Notes: a model not told the origin generated them from the sequence alone. Numbered from the stretch's first letter, positions 8,255 through 16,398 are shown. The stretch: DNA of 64,000 nucleotides from Casp-actino8 sp945862545 (GCA_945862545.1 CAMAYS010000001.1:1-64000); one strand, 5' to 3'. Translations and numbers: made by a program.

Positions 8255-8620
8255 ATGAGCAAAATCAGTAGAGAGCGCCGCGAGAGTCGTCTCGTTCGTC
8301 ACAACCGAGTTCGCAAGAAAATTCACGGCACCGCCGAGCGTCCGCGCTTGTCCTTGTACCGTTCAAACAATCACCTCATGTTGCAGGTCATCAACGACGA
8401 TCTTGGTGTGACTATCACGTCAGTTTCGTCAACAGAGGCAGGATTGCGTGCATCTGGTGGACGCACCGTTGAAGTCGCTAAGGCATTAGGCACGACAGTC
8501 GCTGAACGCGCTCAAGCAATCGGTATCAAGAAAGTTGTTTTCGATCGTGGTGGATACCTCTATCACGGTCGCGTCGCTGCGGTTGCTGAAGCCGCTCGTG
8601 CAGCAGGTCTGGAGTTCTGA
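8255..8620 (+). CDS. rplR: 50S ribosomal protein L18
   Basis: 5S rRNA-binding protein. 121 residues. The basic N-terminus contains RRESRLVRHNRVRKKI and TAERPRLSLYRSNNHL. The conserved end is KKVVFDRGGYLYHGRV plus a short helix. The stop overlaps the rpsE ATG (TGATG). Confidence 0.97.
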   Translation: MSKISRERRESRLVRHNRVRKKIHGTAERPRLSLYRSNNHLMLQVINDDLGVTITSVSSTEAGLRASGGRTVEVAKALGTTVAERAQAIGIKKVVFDRGGYLYHGRVAAVAEAARAAGLEF

Positions 8621-9264
8621 TGACGAACAATCCCAATAACCCAAATAATCCGAACGCTCGTCCGGGTGGCAACAATGCTCCGCGACCTGGCGATCGTCCG
8701 CCCCCAGGCATGGGCAACACACCTGAGGGTGGCCGCGAATCACGCGTGATTCACATCAACCGCGTGGCCAAGGTTGTTAAGGGTGGTCGTCGCTTTTCGT
8801 TCACCGCACTTGTTGTCGTTGGCGATGGCAACGGTCGTGTTGGTCTCGGCTACGGAAAAGCCAAAGAAGTTCCTTTGGCTATTCAAAAAGGTACCGAAGA
8901 CGCAAAGCGCAATATGTTCTCCGTGGCTCTTGCAGGCAGCACCATTATTCACCCAGTCATTGGTGTGTTGGGTGCTGGTCGCGTGATGCTCAAGCCTGCA
9001 GCTCCAGGTACTGGTGTTATCGCTGGCGGTGCAGCACGAATCATTCTTGAAGAAGCTGGCATTCATGATGTGTTGGCTAAATCACTCGGTTCGTCCAATG
9101 CCATCAACGTGGCTCGCGCCACGATCAATGGTCTGCAAGCTTTGCAGCGCCCCGATGAAGTTGCGGCTCGCCGTGGACTTCCAGCTGACAGCTTCGTACC
9201 CAAGGGCTTGCTCAAGGCGTACAACGAGACCAAGCGCGCAGTCGCTGCAGGAGAAAGTCACTGA
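8620..9264 (+). CDS. rpsE: 30S ribosomal protein S5 with Asn/Pro-rich N-terminal extension
   Basis: Small-subunit protein important for decoding accuracy and mRNA unwinding. 214 residues. The first 45 or so are low complexity (NNPNNPNNPN, then Gly/Pro/Arg) and precede a normal S5 core: INRVAKVVKGGRRFSFTALV, then GNGRVGLGYGKAKEVPLAI. The ATG overlaps the rplR stop, which supports this start despite the unusual N-terminus. Such tails are common in actinobacterial S5. Confidence 0.96.
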   Translation: MTNNPNNPNNPNARPGGNNAPRPGDRPPPGMGNTPEGGRESRVIHINRVAKVVKGGRRFSFTALVVVGDGNGRVGLGYGKAKEVPLAIQKGTEDAKRNMFSVALAGSTIIHPVIGVLGAGRVMLKPAAPGTGVIAGGAARIILEEAGIHDVLAKSLGSSNAINVARATINGLQALQRPDEVAARRGLPADSFVPKGLLKAYNETKRAVAAGESH

Positions 9265-9266
9265 TT

Positions 9267-9494
9267 ATGGCTACGTATCAGACAGTCGTTCATACTGGTC
9301 CCACCATTACGGTGAAGCAGATCAAATCCAGTACCCATGCCAAGCCGAAGAGCCGTGGAACATTGCGCGCTCTTGGTCTTGGTCGTATCGGCAAGAGCAA
9401 TGTGTTGCCTGATCGCCCAGAAATTCGCGGCATGATCGCCCGAGTTCCGCACCTTATCGAAGTCACATCTTCGACAGATTCGAAGGAGAGCTGA
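9267..9494 (+). CDS. rpmD: 50S ribosomal protein L30
   Basis: Small ferredoxin-like 23S binder. 75 residues. ITVKQIKSSTHAKPKSRGTL and LGLGRIGKSNVLPDRPEIRG are the family core. About 12 extra residues at the C-terminus. Two bases after rpsE and three before rplO. Confidence 0.95.
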   Translation: MATYQTVVHTGPTITVKQIKSSTHAKPKSRGTLRALGLGRIGKSNVLPDRPEIRGMIARVPHLIEVTSSTDSKES

Positions 9495-9497
9495 CCA

Positions 9498-9989
9498 ATG
9501 CGCGTCGACGAACTAGCACCAGCACCGGGTTCAACCCATCCAAAAAAGCGCGTAGGTCGCGGCATCGGTGGCAAGGGTGGCAAGACTGCCGGTCGTGGTA
9601 CCAAGGGTCAGCAATCTCGTGGCCGTGGCAAAGTTGCTCGCGGTTTCGAAGGTGGACAGATGCCCCTCAAGCAACGTGTTCCAAAGTTGAAGGGGTTCAA
9701 TAACCCATTCCGCGTGGAATATCAGGCTGTCAACCTTGATTCACTCACCGAAATTGATGAGCCCGTTGTGAACCCAGAGATTCTTTTTGCTCGTGGTGTG
9801 TTGCATAAGGGCGCATTTGTGAAGGTTCTTGCTCGCGGACAAGTCACTCGCGCAGTTGAAGTTCATGCTCATGGCGTTTCCAAGGCAGCGCAGGCGGCCA
9901 TCGAAGCTGCTGGCGGCTCAGTCACTATTATTCCTTTGCCGTACAAGGTTCGTCCTGCGGCCAAGGGCAACCAGTTCACCAACCGCTGA
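9498..9989 (+). CDS. rplO: 50S ribosomal protein L15
   Basis: Late-assembly protein with a long Gly-rich extended N-terminus that threads through 23S rRNA: KKRVGRGIGGKGGKTAGRG (about residues 16-34), followed by GFEGGQMPLKQRVPKLKGF. 163 residues. It is the last ribosomal gene before secY, as in most bacteria. Confidence 0.97.
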   Translation: MRVDELAPAPGSTHPKKRVGRGIGGKGGKTAGRGTKGQQSRGRGKVARGFEGGQMPLKQRVPKLKGFNNPFRVEYQAVNLDSLTEIDEPVVNPEILFARGVLHKGAFVKVLARGQVTRAVEVHAHGVSKAAQAAIEAAGGSVTIIPLPYKVRPAAKGNQFTNR

Positions 9990-10037
9990 TATCGGGCTGA
10001 CCGATTATCGCACCGAGATAGAACCCGAGGAACCACC

Positions 10038-11360
10038 GTGCTGTCAAACCTGAAGAACATCTTCAAGGTGCCTGACCTTCGGAACAAGATTTTGTTCACC
10101 TTGATGATGGTGCTTTTGTATCGTCTTGGAGCGCATATCCGCGTTCCTGGTATTGATGATCTTGCAGTCCGACAGTTGCGTGAATCAGCGCGTGAGCAGG
10201 GTGCTCTCGGTTTCTTGAACTTGTTCTCTGGTGGAGCATTTTCTTCGTTCGCTATTTTTGCCTTGGGTATCATGCCGTACATCACCTCGAGCATCATCAT
10301 GCAGGTTTTGACAGTCGTCATTCCCAAACTTGAAGAATGGCAACAAGAGGGCGCCACAGGGCAGCGTAAAATTACACAATGGACTCGTTATGTGGCGATG
10401 GCCATAGCGCTGTTGCAGGCTGCTGGTTTGACATTTATTTTTGGTCAAGGACGCGGTTCGGCATTCTTCACTGCTTCTGCTAACGCTCCAGACATTGTGC
10501 TTCTGCCTGATGGCATGTGGCCTCGTGGTCTGCTGGTGATTCTTTCACTCGTCGCCGGTACAGCCCTGTTGATGTGGATGGGCGAATTGATCAGCCAGCG
10601 CGGTATCGGTAACGGTATGAGCATATTAATTTTTGCATCAGTGGTGAGTTCATTGCCCTTTAGTTACTACTCAATTCTGCAAAGTAAGAAGTGGGTTGTT
10701 TTCGGTATTTTGATTGCCATCTCAGTCGGTATTTTGGTTGCAGTAGTTCGTGTTGAACTTGGGCAGCGTCGCATACCTGTGCAGTTTGCTAAGCGAGTAG
10801 TCGGACGTCGTCAGTTCGGTGGACAAAGTACTTACATTCCGTTGAAGGTCAATCAGGCTGGCATCGTGCCGATCATTTTTGCAAGTTCCGTGATGTTGCT
10901 GCCTGTATTGCTCACCAACATCATTGGTTCTGATACTGGTTGGCGACGCACCGTCACTGTTTGGGTGGATCGCAACTTGGTGTCTTCACAAGGATTGTTA
11001 TACATCGTCTCGTTTGCTTTGTTGATCGTTGCATTCGCATACTTCTATAACTCGATTGCCTTCGATCCGATTCGTCAAGCGGATCAGATTCGTCGTCAAG
11101 GTGGATTCATTCCTGGAATCCGACCCGGACCGCAGACCGAGCGTTACTTGGGCAAGGTTGTTAATCGAATTACATTGCCGGGCGCATTATTCGTTGCATT
11201 CATTGCGATTTTGCCGTACATCGTGTTGTGGGTAGGTGACGTTCAGTCGTTCCCCTTCGCTGGTACAACGGTGCTTATTGCCGTGGGCGTTGCTCTTGAT
11301 TTAATGCGACAAGTAGATAGCCAACTGATGTTGCGCAATTACGAGGGATTCCTGAAGTGA
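10038..11360 (+). CDS. secY: Protein translocase subunit SecY
   Basis: Channel subunit of the SecYEG translocon in the plasma membrane. 440 residues with ten hydrophobic helices. FALGIMPYITSSIIMQ (helix 2 region) and RQADQIRRQGGFIPGIRPG (cytosolic loop before helix 9) are SecY signatures. It starts at GTG, with GAGG at 10027-10030 at good spacing. Lies between rplO and adk, the standard arrangement. Confidence 0.98.
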   Translation: MLSNLKNIFKVPDLRNKILFTLMMVLLYRLGAHIRVPGIDDLAVRQLRESAREQGALGFLNLFSGGAFSSFAIFALGIMPYITSSIIMQVLTVVIPKLEEWQQEGATGQRKITQWTRYVAMAIALLQAAGLTFIFGQGRGSAFFTASANAPDIVLLPDGMWPRGLLVILSLVAGTALLMWMGELISQRGIGNGMSILIFASVVSSLPFSYYSILQSKKWVVFGILIAISVGILVAVVRVELGQRRIPVQFAKRVVGRRQFGGQSTYIPLKVNQAGIVPIIFASSVMLLPVLLTNIIGSDTGWRRTVTVWVDRNLVSSQGLLYIVSFALLIVAFAYFYNSIAFDPIRQADQIRRQGGFIPGIRPGPQTERYLGKVVNRITLPGALFVAFIAILPYIVLWVGDVQSFPFAGTTVLIAVGVALDLMRQVDSQLMLRNYEGFLK

Positions 11361-11398
11361 TGTCAACGCAGCTTTGGTTGCTGCGGCTGGGCTAAGTC

Positions 11399-12064
11399 AT
11401 GACCGCGGGTGTACGGCTGATCATCATGGGTCGCCAAGGAGCGGGTAAGGGCACGCAGTGTCAACGTATCTCGCGACATTTTGTCGTTCCACATATCTCC
11501 ACAGGTGAAATTTTACGTGCCGCCGTTCGTGAAGGTACAGAGATTGGCAGGATGGCCAAACAGGTAATCGAGGCTGGGCGTTTGGTAGGCGATGAGATCA
11601 TGATTGAAATCATTCGCGAGCGACTTGAGCAAGATGATGCGCGCACCCGCGGATATATCTTGGATGGCTTTCCGCGAACTGTGGCTCAGGCTGTGGCTCT
11701 TGACGATATTGCGGCGGAGCGACCCATTCATGTCGTGCTTGATCTTGATGTGCCCCGCGATTTAGTTATTCAACGCATTTCCTCTCGGCGGGCATGTCGC
11801 GATTGTGGAACGAACTATGTCGCCACGGCTCAAAAGAGGGACCCCTGGACCTGCGATTCTTGTGGGGGAGACGTTGTCATACGCGATGATGACACCCCCG
11901 AGAGCATCAGTCAGCGTTTAGATCTCTATGAAAGCCAGACCGCTCCACTGCTTGAGTTCTACGGTCGGGATGCTCGTTTGGTTGTTATTGACGGTTCAAA
12001 GGGACCAGACGAGGTTTTCGGCTTATTGACGGCTGCTATCGATTTAGCCCGAAAGAGCGACTAA
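11399..12064 (+). CDS. adk: Adenylate kinase, zinc-type LID
   Basis: Interconverts ATP + AMP and 2 ADP. 221 residues. P-loop GRQGAGKGTQ (11-20), AMP-site STGEILR, DGFPRT (89-94). The LID holds four cysteines (C133, C136, C152, C155) spaced as in zinc-binding adenylate kinases. Methionine aminopeptidase (map) normally follows adk in this cluster but is absent; 241 bp without a recognised gene follow instead. Confidence 0.97.
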   Translation: MTAGVRLIIMGRQGAGKGTQCQRISRHFVVPHISTGEILRAAVREGTEIGRMAKQVIEAGRLVGDEIMIEIIRERLEQDDARTRGYILDGFPRTVAQAVALDDIAAERPIHVVLDLDVPRDLVIQRISSRRACRDCGTNYVATAQKRDPWTCDSCGGDVVIRDDDTPESISQRLDLYESQTAPLLEFYGRDARLVVIDGSKGPDEVFGLLTAAIDLARKSD

Positions 12065-12305
12065 ATGGGTTCTGTGGATAACTTGGCAGTGTTCGGTGAC
12101 GCCGAAAAGCAGGGCCTGAATACCCAACTTGATGACTTGCGCTGGGCTATGTTGAAGACTCACAAAGACTCTCAACTTTCCTGCCTCGGGCGATTGGTTG
12201 GTGTAAGTCTCGGCGGTAGCATTGCCACTCGGCCCAATGGCCAATCCTGCACGCATCTTCGTGATGCATCGCAGTTTGCAATGTCCGCCCTGTTAGGAGT
12301 CAGTT
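12065..12305 (+). promoter_or_regulatory. infA leader, no gene recognised
   Basis: 241 bp between the adk stop and the infA start. A frame beginning ATG at 12065 runs into infA out of frame and resembles nothing known, so I do not call it. A hairpin is possible between GATTGG (12192-12197) and CCAATC (12241-12246), with further TTGG/CCAA pairing inside. AGGAG at 12295-12299 is the infA ribosome-binding site. map would normally occupy this place. Confidence 0.45.
12073..12081 (-). other. Second DnaA-box-like 9-mer
   Basis: TGTGGATAA again, inside the exact 13-base repeat CTGTGGATAACTT that also occurs at 242-254. Here it runs on into GGCAG, while at the left site AACTTGGCAG stands just before the repeat. 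It lies 9 bases after the adk stop in the infA leader. It may be a protein-binding site or chance. Confidence 0.3.
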
Positions 12306-12530
12306 CTGTCCAAGCCCAAAGACGATGCCATCTTGCTAGAAGGCACGATTCTCGAATCCCTACCGAACGCAATGTTTCGGGTGGAGTTAGAGAACGGCCA
12401 CAAAGTGTTGGCTCATATCTCCGGAAAGATGCGGATGAATTACATTCGTATTCTCCCCGGGGACAAAGTGCAAGTAGAACTTACCCCTTATGACCTCACC
12501 CGAGGTCGCATTACCTATCGCTATAAGTGA
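12306..12530 (+). CDS. infA: Translation initiation factor IF-1, apparent CTG start
   Basis: OB-fold factor that binds the 30S A site with IF-2 and IF-3. From the CTG at 12306 the product has 74 residues starting (M)SKPKDDAILLEGTI, the expected N-terminus. The core has LPNAMFRVELENGHKVLAHI and MRMNYIRILPGDKV. There is no in-frame ATG or GTG upstream of the conserved core: a stop (TAG) lies at 12294-12296, and a TTG at 12333 would delete nine conserved residues. AGGAG at 12295-12299 sits six bases before the CTG, ideal spacing. CTG as the initiation codon is therefore the best reading, though rare. Confidence 0.93.
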   Translation: MSKPKDDAILLEGTILESLPNAMFRVELENGHKVLAHISGKMRMNYIRILPGDKVQVELTPYDLTRGRITYRYK

Positions 12531-12566
12531 ATGACATCCATCTAACGAAAAAGAAGTGAGATGACC

Positions 12567-12680
12567 ATGAAGGTCAAACCGAGTGTAAAAAAAATCTGCG
12601 AGAAGTGCAAAGTGATCCGTCGGCATGGCCGCGTCATGGTCATCTGCGAGAACCCGCGTCACAAGCAGCGTCAAGGCTGA
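12567..12680 (+). CDS. rpmJ: 50S ribosomal protein L36, zinc type
   Basis: 37 residues, starting MKVKPSVKKICEKC. The zinc ligands C11, C14, C27 and H32 are all present, so this is the zinc form. An ATG two codons upstream (12561) is in frame, but the family begins at MKVKPS. Lies between infA and rpsM as usual. Confidence 0.96.
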   Translation: MKVKPSVKKICEKCKVIRRHGRVMVICENPRHKQRQG

Positions 12681-12700
12681 GAAGAGAATAAGGAAACAGC

Positions 12701-13081
12701 ATGGCCCGTATTTCTGGAGTAGACATCCCACGCGAAAAGCGTTTGGAGATTTCTCTTACCTACATTTTTGGCATCGGCAAACCGACTGCTCAAAGAATGT
12801 GTGCCGATCTTGGCATCAGTCCCAACACTCGCGTTCGCGATCTCACCGACGAAGAAGTCAACAAACTTCGTGGATGGGTTGATCAGAATGTCACTGTCGA
12901 AGGTGACCTTCGCCGTGAAGTGCAGACAGATATCAAGCGCAAGATCGAGATTGGTTGCCTCCAAGGGATCCGTCATCGCAAGGGCCTACCAGTACGCGGT
13001 CAACGCAGTAAAACCAATGCTCGTACCCGTAAGGGACCAAAGCGAACAGTTGCTAACAAGAAGAAGGCAGTGAGGAAGTAA
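12701..13081 (+). CDS. rpsM: 30S ribosomal protein S13
   Basis: Head protein contacting P-site tRNA and the subunit bridge. 126 residues. MARISGVDIPREKRLEISLT and GLPVRGQRSKTNARTRKGP are conserved. The Lys/Arg-rich C-terminal tail that reaches tRNA is intact. Confidence 0.97.
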   Translation: MARISGVDIPREKRLEISLTYIFGIGKPTAQRMCADLGISPNTRVRDLTDEEVNKLRGWVDQNVTVEGDLRREVQTDIKRKIEIGCLQGIRHRKGLPVRGQRSKTNARTRKGPKRTVANKKKAVRK

Positions 13082-13083
13082 TC

Positions 13084-13482
13084 ATGGCCAAGCCAAAGCC
13101 AGGCGGTCGCCGCCCCCGTAAGCGTGAGCGTAAAAATGTCAGCGTTGGTGTATGTCACATCAAGTGCTCGTTTAACAACACCATCGTCAGTATCTCCGAC
13201 ACTGAAGGCAATGTGCTTTCGTGGGCATCTGGTGGTGGCGTCGGCTTCAAGGGTTCTCGCAAGAGCACTCCATTCGCAGCACAGATGGCTGCTGAGAAGG
13301 CTGCCAAGGCTGCTTTCGAACAAGGTATGCGTCGCGTTGAAGTTCACGCTAAGGGCCCAGGCTCTGGACGTGACACAGCGATTCGTTCGTTGCAGAACAC
13401 TGGTATTGAAGTGACCGGAATTAAAGATGTCACGCCGGTGCCTCACAATGGGTGCAAGTTGCCCAAGCGGAAAAGGAACTAA
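13084..13482 (+). CDS. rpsK: 30S ribosomal protein S11
   Basis: Platform protein lining the mRNA exit path. 132 residues. KCSFNNTIVSISDTEGNVL and GVKGSR-like GVGFKGSRKSTPFAAQMA are the signatures; the basic C-terminus PHNGCKLPKRKRN is typical. Two bases after rpsM. Confidence 0.97.
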   Translation: MAKPKPGGRRPRKRERKNVSVGVCHIKCSFNNTIVSISDTEGNVLSWASGGGVGFKGSRKSTPFAAQMAAEKAAKAAFEQGMRRVEVHAKGPGSGRDTAIRSLQNTGIEVTGIKDVTPVPHNGCKLPKRKRN

Positions 13483-13485
13483 GCG

Positions 13486-14103
13486 ATGGCCCGTTACACC
13501 GGACCCAAGGTGCGTTTGTCGCGCCGTCTCAACACCAACATTTTCGAAAACGAAAAGGGTCGTAAAGCCCTTGAGCGTCGTCCATTCCCACCAGGTCAGC
13601 ACGGTCGTACGCGTCGTCGTTCAGCAGGCAGCGAATACTTGGCCCAACTCCAGGAGAAGCAGAAGGCGAAGTACATCTACGGTGTGCTTGAGCGCCAGTT
13701 CCGCAAGACCTACGACGAAGCCAATCGCCTTCAGGGACCAACTGGTGAGAACCTCTTGCGTCTTCTTGAATTGCGCCTCGACAATGTGGTTTTCCGCGCC
13801 GGCTTTGCCAGCACCCGCCCCCAGGCTCGCCAATTCGTGAGCCATGGCTTGATCTTGGTGAATGGCAAGCGTCTTGACATCCCGAGTGCTCGTGTCAAGA
13901 AGGGTGATGTCATCACTTTGGCCATAAAAGCCCGAGAAATGATCGTTATCCAGCACAATGTCGATACCCTTGACCGTTCATTAGTGGGTTGGCTCGAAAG
14001 CGGAGATGGTGGCAAGCAAGTCACTGTTCGCAATGAACCAGCCCGCGAGAACATAGATGTACCAGTACGTGAACAGCTCATCGTTGAGCTTTACTCTAAG
14101 TAA
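13486..14103 (+). CDS. rpsD: 30S ribosomal protein S4
   Basis: Nucleates 30S assembly at the five-way junction of 16S rRNA and, in many bacteria, represses its operon. 205 residues. ARYTGPKVRLSRRLNTNIF opens it. The S4 RNA-binding domain includes LLRLLELRLDNVVFRAGFA and ARQFVSHGLILVNGKRLDIP. No cysteine zinc knuckle is present at the N-terminus. Confidence 0.97.
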   Translation: MARYTGPKVRLSRRLNTNIFENEKGRKALERRPFPPGQHGRTRRRSAGSEYLAQLQEKQKAKYIYGVLERQFRKTYDEANRLQGPTGENLLRLLELRLDNVVFRAGFASTRPQARQFVSHGLILVNGKRLDIPSARVKKGDVITLAIKAREMIVIQHNVDTLDRSLVGWLESGDGGKQVTVRNEPARENIDVPVREQLIVELYSK

Positions 14104-14133
14104 TTCCACCACCCCGACGAACGGAAGAGACAA

Positions 14134-15072
14134 ATGCTCGTCATCCAACGCCCCACAGTCGAAGCAATCGGCGAACCAAAAGATAACCGTCAGAGTTTTT
14201 CTGTCGGCCCTCTCGAACCCGGTTTCGGCCACACCATAGGTAACTCGCTTCGCCGCGTGTTGCTGTCCTCGATCCCCGGAGCCGCCATTACGACGGTGAA
14301 GTTCGAAGAGGCCCTGCACGAGTTTGACACCATTGCTGGTGTTACTGAGGACGTCACTGACATCATCCTCAACCTCAAAGACATCGTGCTGACTTCTCTC
14401 TCCGATGAGCCTGTCAGCATTCGTGTTGATGTGCGTGGTGACGCAATCGTGACCGCTGGCGATATCCAGTGTCCAGCCGATGTGGAGATTTTGAACAAAG
14501 ATCTCGTCATCGCTCATGTCAACTCAAAGGGTCGTCTTGCACTTGACCTCACCGTCGAGCAGGGTCGTGGCTATAACTCAAGTGACCGTGAGCGCGACTC
14601 AAGCGTTCGCACCATTGGTGTTATTCCAATAGATGCCATCTTCTCGCCGGTGCGCCGCGTCATGTTCGACGTGGTACCGACACGAGTTGAGCAGTCAACT
14701 AACTATGACAAGTTAGTGATTGATATTGAGACTGACGGAACGACCACACCACGTGATGCGCTCGCTTCGGCCGGTGCAACACTGCGTTCATTGGTTGATC
14801 TCGTGGCTAACTTGTCTGAAGAAGTCAAGGGACTCGAACTCGGTGAAGTGATTTTGGCTGGTTCATCTAGCCCAGATCTCGACATCGCCATTGAAGACCT
14901 CGATCTTTCAGAGCGTCCTCGCAACTGTTTGAAGCGCGCCCAGGTAAACACCATTGGCGAACTTCTCAGCAAGAACGAAGATGACTTGCTGAACATCACC
15001 AACTTTGGCCAGAAGAGCCTCGACGAAGTCAAGCAAAAGCTTGATGAGCGTGGCCTCACACTTCGCGGCTGA
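14134..15072 (+). CDS. rpoA: RNA polymerase alpha subunit
   Basis: Assembles RNA polymerase (N-terminal domain, about residues 1-225) and contacts UP elements and activators (C-terminal domain, about 245-312). GFGHTIGNSLRRVLLSSIPG is the dimerisation signature. LDLSERPRNCLKRAQVNTIG and FGQKSLDEVKQKLDERGL form the C-terminal domain. 312 residues, normal for actinobacteria. Confidence 0.98.
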   Translation: MLVIQRPTVEAIGEPKDNRQSFSVGPLEPGFGHTIGNSLRRVLLSSIPGAAITTVKFEEALHEFDTIAGVTEDVTDIILNLKDIVLTSLSDEPVSIRVDVRGDAIVTAGDIQCPADVEILNKDLVIAHVNSKGRLALDLTVEQGRGYNSSDRERDSSVRTIGVIPIDAIFSPVRRVMFDVVPTRVEQSTNYDKLVIDIETDGTTTPRDALASAGATLRSLVDLVANLSEEVKGLELGEVILAGSSSPDLDIAIEDLDLSERPRNCLKRAQVNTIGELLSKNEDDLLNITNFGQKSLDEVKQKLDERGLTLRG

Positions 15073-15103
15073 GCCGACGAACGTTTAACGAAGGAAACAG
15101 AAC

Positions 15104-15475
15104 ATGCCCGCAACCCCACGCCGTGCCAGAAACTTTGGTGGTAGCTCACAGCACCAAAGGTTGATGATGGCTAACCTCACTGCTTCATTGATTGCAGCCG
15201 AGGCCATTGAGACCACTGAAGCTAAGGCCAAGGCACTTCGCCCCATCGCTGAAAAACTCATCACTAAAGCCAAGAAGGCTCAAGATGGTGACGCTACAAG
15301 TATCCACCGCATCCGTCAGATCCAGGGTTACCTCGGTGACAAGGAAATGACCCACAAGTTGGTCGCTGAAGTTGCGCCTCGCTATCTTGAGCGCAATGGT
15401 GGCTACTTGCGTATTCTCAAGCTCGGCCCGCGTCAGGGTGATAATGCCCCGATGGCACGTATTGAACTCGTCTGA
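15104..15475 (+). CDS. rplQ: 50S ribosomal protein L17
   Basis: Located at the back of the large subunit near the tunnel exit. 123 residues. The N-terminus MPATPRRARNFGGSSQHQRL differs a little from the common MRHRK opening but keeps the basic, Gly-rich character. EAIETTEAKAKALRPIAEKL and the final RQGDNAPMARIELV are typical. Confidence 0.96.
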   Translation: MPATPRRARNFGGSSQHQRLMMANLTASLIAAEAIETTEAKAKALRPIAEKLITKAKKAQDGDATSIHRIRQIQGYLGDKEMTHKLVAEVAPRYLERNGGYLRILKLGPRQGDNAPMARIELV

Positions 15476-15503
15476 CGAGTTCTTCGCTGCAAGTTAAAAC
15501 TTT

Positions 15504-16307
15504 ATGAGTACTTCCGAGCCCGCCACCAGGCGGGCTCGTTTGTTGGTGGCATACGAAGGTTCGTACTTCAACGGCTTCGCAGTCAACGAAGGTGTGCGCA
15601 CGATCGCCGGAGTGATCGGGGATGCTCTCTCGCTGATCTCGCGTTTTCCAGTACACATCACGGGGGCCGGTCGTACTGACGCAGGGGTTCACGGTTGGGG
15701 ACAGGTCATTAGTTGTGACCTCCCCGTTGATATTGATCTTGAGCATTTACCGCGCCGCTTGACAAAAATGTGTGCGCCTGGAATCGTCGTCAGATCCGCC
15801 GAGTGGACTGCCGAGGATTTTCATGCTCGTTTCTCTGCACAGTGGCGGCACTATCGCTATACGGTGCTTAATGACCCCGTGGCTGACCCTTTTTTGGCGG
15901 CCAGCGCATGGCATGTGCCTGAGCGGTTGGATGTGCAATTGATGTATTTGGCCTGTGATCCGCTGATTGGCGAGCACGATTTTTCGGCTTTTTGCCGTAA
16001 GCCCAAACCCGTTGAGAACGAACCCACTCCCAGTATGTTTCGCCTTGTCACTCAGGCTCAGTGGACTGAACAGGTGAGCGAACGGGGATCTCGGCTTTTA
16101 CGATTTGAGATTCGGGCTAATGCGTTTTGCCACCAAATGGTGCGCTCCATCGTGGGGACCTTGGTCGATGTGGGGCTAGGCAAAATCACCCCTGGGTCGA
16201 TGTCAGCCATTTTGGACTCCCGAGTTCGCACTGTGGCTGGTCAAGTTGCCCCTGCCCACGGCTTATGCCTATGGGAGGTTGGGTATCTTGAGCAGATATT
16301 TGAGTGA
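15504..16307 (+). CDS. truA: tRNA pseudouridine(38-40) synthase TruA
   Basis: Makes pseudouridine at positions 38-40 of the tRNA anticodon arm. 267 residues. The catalytic aspartate D59 lies in GAGRTDAGVHGWGQV; FSAQWRHYRYTVLND and FCHQMVRSIVGTLVDVGLG are further TruA motifs. The first codons contain a strong terminator-like hairpin (15515-15538). TTG 15540 or GTG 15546 just after it would still give the whole catalytic fold, so the start is uncertain. Confidence 0.95.
   Translation: MSTSEPATRRARLLVAYEGSYFNGFAVNEGVRTIAGVIGDALSLISRFPVHITGAGRTDAGVHGWGQVISCDLPVDIDLEHLPRRLTKMCAPGIVVRSAEWTAEDFHARFSAQWRHYRYTVLNDPVADPFLAASAWHVPERLDVQLMYLACDPLIGEHDFSAFCRKPKPVENEPTPSMFRLVTQAQWTEQVSERGSRLLRFEIRANAFCHQMVRSIVGTLVDVGLGKITPGSMSAILDSRVRTVAGQVAPAHGLCLWEVGYLEQIFE
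15515..15541 (+). terminator. GC-rich hairpin plus T tract at the truA start
   Basis: Perfect 10-bp stem CGAGCCCGCC (15515-15524) / GGCGGGCTCG (15529-15538), ACCA loop, then TTT. It has the form of an intrinsic terminator 40 bp after rplQ but lies inside codons 4-12 of the annotated truA. It may end or attenuate the rpoA-rplQ transcript. The U run is short (TTTGTT), so strength is uncertain. Confidence 0.5.
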
Positions 16308-16343
16308 TCTCCCCGTCGTTTTTACGCGTAATGCTCGTATCAT

Positions 16344-16364
16344 TTAGCAGTCCCTGCAGGCTAA
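16344..16364 (+). promoter_or_regulatory. Short inverted repeat in the rplM leader
   Basis: TTAGC (16344-16348) and GCTAA (16360-16364) enclose AGTCCCTGCAG, 35 nt before rplM. L13 leaders with regulatory hairpins are known in other bacteria. The stem here is short, so this is only a candidate. Confidence 0.25.
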
Positions 16365-16398
16365 GTAGCGTCAGGCACCTTTTCTGAAAGAAGTATCT

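Noticed and set aside
12065..12493. Frame starting ATG directly after the adk stop, 142 residues
   Set aside because: It overlaps infA out of frame, resembles no known family, and the infA Shine-Dalgarno sequence and start lie inside it.
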